64,000 nt of DNA from Thalassia testudinum. Taxonomy: Eukaryota > Streptophyta > Magnoliopsida > Alismatales > Hydrocharitaceae. Location: contig JAZHRO010000002.1 of the NCBI GenBank assembly GCA_037157565.1, positions 38,584,501 through 38,648,500 on the forward strand. The letters are read 5' to 3'. Every line of letters begins with the position of its first letter. Position 1 is the first letter of the stretch. Below the pieces are notes generated by a model, which worked only from the letters and a program-made list of their open reading frames with translations, ran no database searches and was not told the DNA's origin. Both the position numbers and the translations under genes were made by a program. Shown piece after piece: positions 57,961 through 64,000 of this stretch.

Positions 57961-58235
57961 TGGCAGGTATGGTTACTGTTTCCGGCAGGCTTATTTACAC
58001 GGTTTTTGATTCTGGTTTCACACATTCATTTGTTTCTGCGGAGTTTGCTGTCAGCATGGGGTCGAGTAGTATACTTTTAGAGGAGCCCTTACTAATTAGA
58101 GGACCAAGTGGGCGGGTGTTTGTTGTTGAAGAGGTTTTCACTGACTGTGAGGTCACGATAGGGGGACACAATCTTCCGATAGACTTGATCATGATCCTGA
58201 TGGAGGATTTTGGTGTGATCTTGGAGATGGACTAG
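57961..58235 (+). pseudogene. pro: Aspartic protease of the second chromovirus
   Basis: MVTVSGRLIYTVFDSGFTHS shows the catalytic DSG, but the following Ala is Phe. It continues LIRGPSGRVFVVEEVFTDC and [11 protein letters not shown], then TAG (58233-58235) where the homologue has TGG (Trp). It is in the same frame as the upstream gag segment. Confidence 0.87.
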
Positions 58236-59300
58236 TTAGCCCCATACCATGACCTTGTAGACTGCTTCGGGAGAAAGATTGTTTTCTCCATACCACGGTT
58301 GCCTCCCTTCGAGTTCCACGACTAGCCAGTAGACGAAGGATTCAAATGTATCTCCACGCTTCAGGCAACGAAGCTACTGAGCCAGGGGTGCGAGGGCTTC
58401 CTTGCTTGTGTCCTAGCAGAGCCCGACCCCGTTATCAGCTTATAGAGTATTCCAGTGGTTCGTAAGTACCCCGACGTCTTTTCAGAGGAGCTGCTAGGAC
58501 TGCCACCTGAGTGTGAGATCGAATTTAAGATCTCACTGGTACCGGGGACCGGCCCCATTTCTACTGCACCGTACCAGATGGCCCTGCTTGAGTTGGGAGC
58601 GCTCAAGTCCCAGCTACAGGACCTGCTAGAGAAGGGCTTCGTGAGGCCCAGTGCCTCTCCGTGGGGAGCCCCCATCCTATTTGTGAAAAAGAAGGATGGT
58701 ACTCTTCGGCTATGCATCGACTACAGATAGCTGAACTGGGTCACCATCAAGAACAAGTACCCATTGCCATGCATAGATGACCTCTTCGACTAGCTGAAAG
58801 ATGCTACGGTATTCTCCAAGATAGATCTGAGGTCAGGCTACCATCAGCTGAGAATTAGGGAGACCAACGTCTCCAAGACAGCCTTTCGCACGTGGTATGG
58901 CCACTACGAGTTCTTGGTCATACCGTTTGGGCTGACCAACGCCCCTACCGCTTTCATGGACCTGATGAACCGTGTCTTCCAACCGTAACTGGATCAGTTC
59001 ATGGTTGTATTCAATGACGACGTACTCATTTACTCTCAAGATCAGACACAGCACGAGCAGCATCTTCACATGGTCTTACATACCTTACGACGACACAGGC
59101 TATATGCCAAGTACAGCAAGTGCGAGTTCTGGTTGAGACAGGTCACCTTCCTAGGCCATGTGATCTCAGAGGATGGGTTGGCTGTGGATCCAGCCAAAGT
59201 GGAGGCAGTGCTCAGGTGAGAGAGACCACATACGGTGATGGAGATTCGCAGTTTTCTAGGACTGGCTGGTTGCTACAGACGATTTATCCGAGGATTCTTG
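58236..59300 (+). pseudogene. pol: Reverse transcriptase of the second chromovirus
   Basis: Recognisable blocks: [48 protein letters not shown] followed by TAG in place of Gln (58728-58730), [34 protein letters not shown] (catalytic DD kept, Ile to Asn before it), [10 protein letters not shown] and FLGLAGCYRRFI. Further stops replace Gln, Trp and Tyr codons. It remains in the gag-pol frame throughout, so decay is mostly by base substitution. Confidence 0.9.
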
Positions 59301-60281
59301 CAGATTGCACATCCTCTGACTCAATTGACTCGGAAGGACATACCTTTTGCCTGGACAAACGAATGTGAGTCTTGCTTTCAGGAGCTGGAGGAGAGGTTGA
59401 CCTCAGCTCTTGTACTCACCATCCATGATAGCGGTGGTGGATTCGTTGTCTACACAGACGCCTCATTACAGGGATTGAGGGGTGTACTCATACAGTGGGG
59501 TCACGTTGTCACATATGCTTTGCGGCAACTGAAGCCCCACAAGCATAACTACCCACCCATGACTTAAAGCTTACAGTGGTCATCGTCGCACTAAAGACCT
59601 GGAGGCACTACTTGTACGGAGAGACATTCGAGATTTTCACCGACCATAGGAGCCTCAGATACCTATTTGACCAGAAGGAGATCAACATGAGGCAGAGACA
59701 TTAGTTGGAGCTCCTGAAGGACTACGATTGTAGCATCTCCTACCACCCAGGAAAGGCCAATGTGGTGGCTGACGCCTTGAGTCGGAAGGTGCCTGCCCAC
59801 TTGGCTTGCTTATGAGCGTAGAGTTGAAGACTCATGGAGGAATTGAGAAGCTGGCGACCCCAGGAGTCACAAGGGTACTACGGGGCAGTGACAGTGGTGA
59901 GGCAAACACGACCAGAGCTGATAGATCGCATCAGGATTGGACAAATGACAGACCCATACCTATGAGCACAGCAAGATCGAGTATTGGCAGGGAGCCCGAG
60001 GGAATTCTCGTTCCCTGACGGAGTCCTGCATATGAGGGGATGCTTGTGCGTTCCTAAAGATGAGGAGCTATTGAGGGAGCTCCTGACTGAGGCACACGAA
60101 TCAACATTCACCATACACCCTGGGAACACAAAGATGTATCACGACCTACGATGTGATTTCTGGTGGAGGGGCATGAAGCAGGATGTTGGTCTATTCATTC
60201 AACAGTGTCTAATAAGCCAGCAGGTGAAGGCTGAGCACCAGAGGCCTGCAAGGCCATTACAACCACTTCCCATTCCAGAAT
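59301..60281 (+). pseudogene. pol: RNase H and integrase start, second chromovirus
   Basis: [30 protein letters not shown] and QLKPHKH precede a one-base deletion near 59555 (TACCCACCCATGAC). The other frame then gives FTDHRSLRYLFD and ADALSRK. The integrase HHCC motif follows ([20 protein letters not shown], then CLISQQ, with the second Cys lost). Sequence ends at LPIPE where a new LTR begins. The catalytic core and chromodomain are therefore displaced beyond the window. Confidence 0.88.
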
Positions 60282-60686
60282 TGTTACGAACGCGCGGTTT
60301 CAGACGTATTTTAAGAAGTCTGGGAGGTGGCCCAGACGTCAAACCAGACGACTGGAACCCCTCCCAGACGTCTGGGATTTGATTACGGCGGCACGCGCGG
60401 TCGTGTCTGCGCGCCTGCATGCGCAAACCTGCAGGTGCCCTTTTTCCCTCTCCTCCGCAGGCGCTGCCCCCCTGTCCCGCTCTCTCTCTCCTCCCCACGA
60501 GGCTTTAAAAAGCCTCGCCCTCTCCCTCACTCTCACCACCTCCGCTTCTCCTTCTTCTTCTTCCAGCGAGTGCGAGCGCGAGCGAGCGGCGGCGGTGGCA
60601 GCCGCGGCGAGTGCAGGAGGAGGTGCTGCGCAAGAAGAGGAGGCGCTCGGCCGTGAGGGCGAGCTTGCCGGGGCTGCTAAGGCCGG
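60282..60686 (+). mobile_element. Chromovirus LTR start inserted in integrase, cut by Athila
   Basis: It begins TGTTACGAACGCGCGG with palindrome cores at 60314, 60334, 60346 and 60366 (20, 12 and 20 bp), a CT-rich block, TTTAAAAAG and the GC-rich block. It stops at 60686 where the Athila-type element starts. The remaining LTR must lie to the right of the window. Left target site AGAAT (60277-60281). Confidence 0.9.
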
Positions 60687-61487
60687 TGATGAGAACCTCA
60701 TCATGGGCCATAACTAGCTCATTTTGACCTAATACAACGGATAAAAGCTCCTACATAACTCAAGGAAAGGCTTAACTCAGAGAATTCTGAGTTTAAGAAG
60801 AAAACAGAAACTAAGGGGTAAAAATGTAATTTTACCAGCACAATCTGCAAGCAGGGTAATTCAGGGTCCAAACACAGGTCAAACAAACCTAATAAGAAGG
60901 AAAGTGGGATGATCTGATCTGATAAGGGCTACAGCAACTCCAAGGAATTAAATGACAATCTGTAACCCTAAAACAAACCCACTTCAATTCATGAGGTTCG
61001 AGGCAAAGAAAAAAGTCGACTAAACCCTCTACAATTCGTAGAAAAATAATCTCTAGGGTTTAGAACCTTCAATTTAGCCTTAGGAACCCATTTTGACCTA
61101 CATTGAGAACCATGCCCAATTAATGACTTAATTTGGGTTTTTACGTAAATTGACCGATCAAGCAAGGTCTGATCTAGAAATAAAATTCACCATTAGAATC
61201 CTTAGGACCCATTTAGTCATGCATAAAAACTTGAGCCTAAGAAGAGACCTTCTTGACCGACTTTGCATTTTGGTCCTCATTCATTACTTTTTGACCCTCA
61301 ACTTTTGAAACCCTCGCATTTTGGTCCCTAACTCTTCTTCGTTCTTTGCATTTGGGTCCTCCCTGCAAAACCCTGAGCAGCGCCATGCTCCGGTGACCTT
61401 GCGCAAGGCATGGACCCCCTACCAAGTCAACCAGGGGTTCCCTGCGACGTCAGCCGTCGCAGGAACACCCCCTGATCGCTGCAATCG

Positions 61488-61523
61488 CCCATACCGCCCG
61501 TGCGAACGCACGGACGGTATGGG
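61488..61523. promoter_or_regulatory. LTR dyad upstream of TATA (copy 3)
   Basis: Arms CCCATACCGCCCGTGC and GCACGGACGGTATGGG pair at 15 of 16 positions around a GAAC loop. It lies 71 bp before TATAAAAA (61595-61602). The arms differ in sequence from copies 1 and 2, but pairing is kept. Confidence 0.7.
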
Positions 61524-61594
61524 TCTCCATCTCTGGTGTCCTCTGGCGAGGGAGTCACGTCGTCTCCCTCCGCCCTCCTCTCTGTTTCTGCCTC

Positions 61595-61602
61595 TATAAA
61601 AA
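61595..61602 (+). promoter_or_regulatory. Putative Pol II TATA box of Athila-type LTR
   Basis: TATAAAAA at the position matching 54633-54640. Confidence 0.6.
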
Positions 61603-62496
61603 CCCTCGACGCTCTGCCGCTCTCGGCAGCTCGGTTCTAACGGAGAAATCCGCCCCCCTTTCCTCTCTTCCCACTCCGACAGAGGCCCCCTTGCTCCGGC
61701 GGTTCCTCCTCCTCCTCGTCGCTCTGCCGCACTACCAGCAACAGGGCTGCCTTCACCTCCTCTTCCCGCGTCGCGCCGTACCCAGCACGCGCTCTCCCTC
61801 TATCTCCTCGCCGCCGCCCTCTCTCTCTGGGCACCTTCTTCTCCGACGACAGTCGATACGACTGTCGCCCTGCTCCGGCCCCCCCTCGTCCCTCCGAGTA
61901 GGTACAATCTTTCCTCTTCCTCCCCTCTTTCTTTTCCTCACTGTAATTTGCATAACCACCCCTCGACCGCGCCTAATCGCCCTCACCTTCCCCATCTCCG
62001 GCCAAACTCCGGTGACTCGCCCCCATCATTCCACCACCCCACACGACTCACCGACCCTCACAGAACCTCCGCCTCCTCACCCTGATCAACTTCCGCCCTA
62101 CCATTTCCCGCCACTCGCCACCTGTAGACCCCCCGAACAAACCCATTTCCCGCGCTACAGTTTGACCTAGGGCAGCCCCTACGCTCCGCCCCACGGCTTG
62201 CCAGACCCCACACCGCCTTCTCCGTGCCACGGTGAAGGTTCTCCGCTTGTCTGATTAGGCCGAGAGGCTGTTCTTCTGTGGTCAGGTTGCTCACCCTCCG
62301 TCGCCATTGCTGAGCCGGTGAAGCTCTTTCTCACCTACAGCTGCAAGCGCGCTTCCCCCAGGTTCGACTCGCCAGGACGCGCGGTTCGCAGCCACGCAGT
62401 CGCCCAGGCCTGTGCAGTTGGGGAGAAAGCCCCGCAGCTGCTGCATCTGCCTGCAGCTCCCTCAGCGGCGGGTGCCCAATTGGGGTGGGACATTTA

Positions 62497-62538
62497 GTTC
62501 CACCTCGGAACTTTTGAGAGGTCCACACCCACATAAAG
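62497..62538 (+). promoter_or_regulatory. snRNA-type upstream element plus TATA-like box (copy 3)
   Basis: GTTCCACCTCG (62497-62507) deviates at two bases from RTCCCACATCG. After exactly 24 bp comes CATAAAG (62532-62538). The downstream motif TTGCCTC begins 28 bp after the box start, as in the other copies. Confidence 0.4.
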
Positions 62539-62559
62539 GCAAAAGGTGCCTTAGGCTCT

Positions 62560-62799
62560 TTGCCTCCTGAGCACGGGGTGAGGTCCCTCTCACCCGCTCG
62601 AGCCGGCCTCGTCCGCGACCACGCCTCGCGGACCTGGCCCGACCCGTTTACCCGTCCTGCACTCCTCGCCCACCACCGCACGCCGGTGGGCCTGGACCCG
62701 GGCGCGACCCGCGTACCCGACTACCCGGCAACTCTGGGAGAGCTATCCTATGAGTGGATTCTGAGAGAGAGAGACGCGGGGGAGGGTAGAGTAGGTTTT
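62560..62799 (+). ncRNA. Candidate Pol III-like transcript in LTR (copy 3)
   Basis: About 240 bases without a T4 run, ending at GGTTTT (62796-62799). It contains the perfect hairpins GGGTGAG-GTCCCT-CTCACCC and GTCCGCGA-CCACGCC-TCGCGGAC, and the block GGGCCTGGACCCGGGC. Prediction only. Confidence 0.3.
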
Positions 62800-62814
62800 G
62801 CCCTCTGATCGAAC

Positions 62815-63215
62815 TTTGAGTGTGCAGGCACAGGTGAAGAAGAAGAGAAGGCAGGAAGAAGAAGGACTACGAGAAGAAGAAGAAGAAGAAAGCCACGGAG
62901 GAAAGAACAAGACAAGACGCACTGTAGCAGCAGCTACTTAAGTCGTCTGATTGAAAAATCAGACGACGCTCTGAAGGCAAAGAAGAAGGAGAAGAAAAGA
63001 AGAACAGGACCGCAAGGGAGAAGAAAAAGAAAGAGACGGACAGAAAGAAGAACGAGAAGAAAAAGAAAGAGACGAAGAAGAAGAACAGAAGAGAAGGCAA
63101 GTTGAAAACAAGAAGAGAAGAACAGAGCAAGAATAAGAAGGAAGAAAACTGAAGACTCAAAGAGAAGAGAAAAGAAGACAGACGAGAAAGAAGAGAAGAA
63201 GAAGAAGCCAACAAG
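62815..63215 (+). repeat. Purine-rich (GAA/AAG) tract of Athila-type LTR
   Basis: About 400 bases, nearly all A and G, interrupted by the AGTCGTCT/AGACGACG pair at 62941-62968. It is the longest of the three tracts in the window. Confidence 0.8.
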
Positions 63216-63409
63216 ACAAATCTCTCTCTCTCTCTTTATTTTTTTGTAATAGAAACTTCGTACCTCTAGAATACAACTTGCTCCCTTAGTTCGACCTCGG
63301 GAGAACTTTCATTTCCGAGTAAAAATTGTAATAATGGCAATGACTATCTATACTACAACGTAATTTCTATAACAAAACAACAAAACCTAGTCATAACGCC
63401 GTTATCACT

Positions 63410-63427
63410 TGGTGCCGTTGCCGGGGA
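63410..63427 (+). other. Primer binding site, tRNA-Asp type
   Basis: TGGTGCCGTTGCCGGGGA, two bases after the LTR end. It differs by one base from TGGCGCCGTTGCCGGGGA, the tRNA-Asp primer site typical of plant Athila elements. Confidence 0.85.
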
Positions 63428-64000
63428 CCAACGGCTATTTTAGAAGTAATAAAATTTCTATTTGTAAGTTTCTAATAATCTCTCCTCTCTTTTGTGCAGG
63501 TACGAAAGAAACAAAAAGACGCAGCCGCACCACAGCCACTCCAAGGATAGGTAACTTCCTATTAAACACTAAAATTTTAAAGAAAAAGAAAAGAAATAGG
63601 CATAACCTGTCTTTATACATAGTAATAGCGGCGTATTCTCAGAAACTATTATTCCTGCACACAGTTTTAAAGGTGATTAGGGGCTAACACGTCCTTGCCT
63701 GAGCCCTAATTACCCAAACAAAGAGTTAAATGGACCAAGTAGAGCCAACATAAGGTCAAAAGCTAGGGTTTTTAGAGACACACCTTCTATTAACAAAGAA
63801 AAGATCTTCCCAAAAAGAGGTATACCTAAACCTTGTTTGAAAAAAATCTACACAAGAGAAACCCTAAGCAAATGGCTCTCTAAACATTTAAACCCTAAAA
63901 AGAAAGGACCCAAAAGCTCTCAAAAGAACAAGAGGTGAAGTCGACCCCTTAGGTCAACCAACCTTAGAATTGGGCCACTTTGTTCACAAAAACACCTAAG
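63428..64000 (+). other. Leader and eroded start of Athila/Tat internal region
   Basis: TTTTGTGCAGGTACGAAAG (near 63490) looks like a 3' splice site or conserved leader motif. An ATG at 63730 opens MDQVEPT and then TAA; the frame beyond continues with several stops. Too short and broken to assign to gag. Confidence 0.4.

Larger units (their letters stand above)
48618..60281 (+). mobile_element. Second chromovirus, 5' part, with nested insertions
   Basis: The 5' LTR pieces are 48618-49964, 52646-53699 and 56361-56407. A primer site and gag-pol remnants then run to 60281, where a further LTR interrupts integrase. The left target site would be AACAT (48613-48617); the right end lies outside the window. 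Same family as the full-length element at 6407, but independently inserted and more decayed. Confidence 0.9.
60687..64000 (+). mobile_element. Athila/Tat-type retrotransposon, 5' part, runs off the window
   Basis: A 2721-bp LTR (60687-63407) starts TGATGAGAACCTCATCATGGG and ends CGTTATCA. A primer site and leader follow. Left target site would be GCCGG (60682-60686). Because a primer site follows the LTR, this is the 5' LTR of an element, not a solo LTR, and the youngest layer of the stack at this end. No intact gag is reached by 64000. Confidence 0.88.

Noticed and set aside
62360..62380. GGTTCGACTC-like string considered as a tRNA T-loop
   Set aside because: No matching acceptor stem, D-arm or anticodon arm nearby; it lies in an LTR.

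Overview
This window reads as heterochromatin-like DNA of a flowering plant. It is a stack of nested retrotransposons with no host gene that I can defend. The evidence is reverse transcriptase, integrase and chromodomain relics of a plant Ty3/gypsy chromovirus (Tekay/Del type), an Athila/Tat-type LTR element whose primer site matches tRNA-Asp, L1-type LINE remnants, and a decayed CACTA (En/Spm) transposon. The species cannot be named from the sequence. I found no rRNA, tRNA or CRISPR locus.

Layout. At 1-632 there is a truncated chromovirus LTR. At 4980-23770 lies a decayed CACTA element, recognisable by subterminal repeats at both sides and a transposase scrap. It is split by a complete chromovirus on the minus strand (6407-16312, target duplication CTATT), a solo chromovirus LTR (16925-19527, GATAC) and a short Athila-type solo LTR (19550-20798, CCCCA). 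A solo Athila-type LTR occupies 26820-39089 and holds two later insertions: a solo chromovirus LTR (28311-30964) and a deletion-derived chromovirus (31208-38059, GCGGG). LINE 3' remains lie at 39100-39900 (minus), then a solo chromovirus LTR at 42689-45339 (TACCT), then a LINE RT relic at 46800-48612. From 48618 a second chromovirus begins. Its 5' LTR was hit by a solo chromovirus LTR (49965-52640, GCTGT) and a solo Athila-type LTR (53700-56355, TCGAG). Its integrase was hit by a further chromovirus LTR (60282), which was hit in turn by an Athila-type element (60687 onwards) that runs off the window.

How the parts work. The chromovirus uses a tRNA-iMet primer site and encodes one gag-pol frame: capsid, CCHC knuckle, protease, RT, RNase H, integrase, chromodomain. 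Every copy here is dead, through stop codons, frameshifts, deletions and a lost catalytic residue in integrase. The LTRs are unusually long (about 2.6-2.7 kb) and carry non-coding architecture that the gene content does not explain.

Main candidates for something undescribed. (1) Three Athila-type LTRs hold an snRNA-type upstream element (RTCCCACATCG-like), exactly 24 bp, a TATA-like box, then a GC-rich stretch of about 236-249 bases without a T4 run that ends in GGTTTT. This is the layout of a plant U6-type Pol III gene inside an LTR. (2) The chromovirus LTR end carries an array of the palindrome AGACGTCT spaced at 12 or 20 bp in every copy. (3) The same 20-bp-spaced palindrome pair recurs near the 3' end of the unrelated Athila-type LTRs. 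(4) Two other dyads keep their pairing while their sequence changes.
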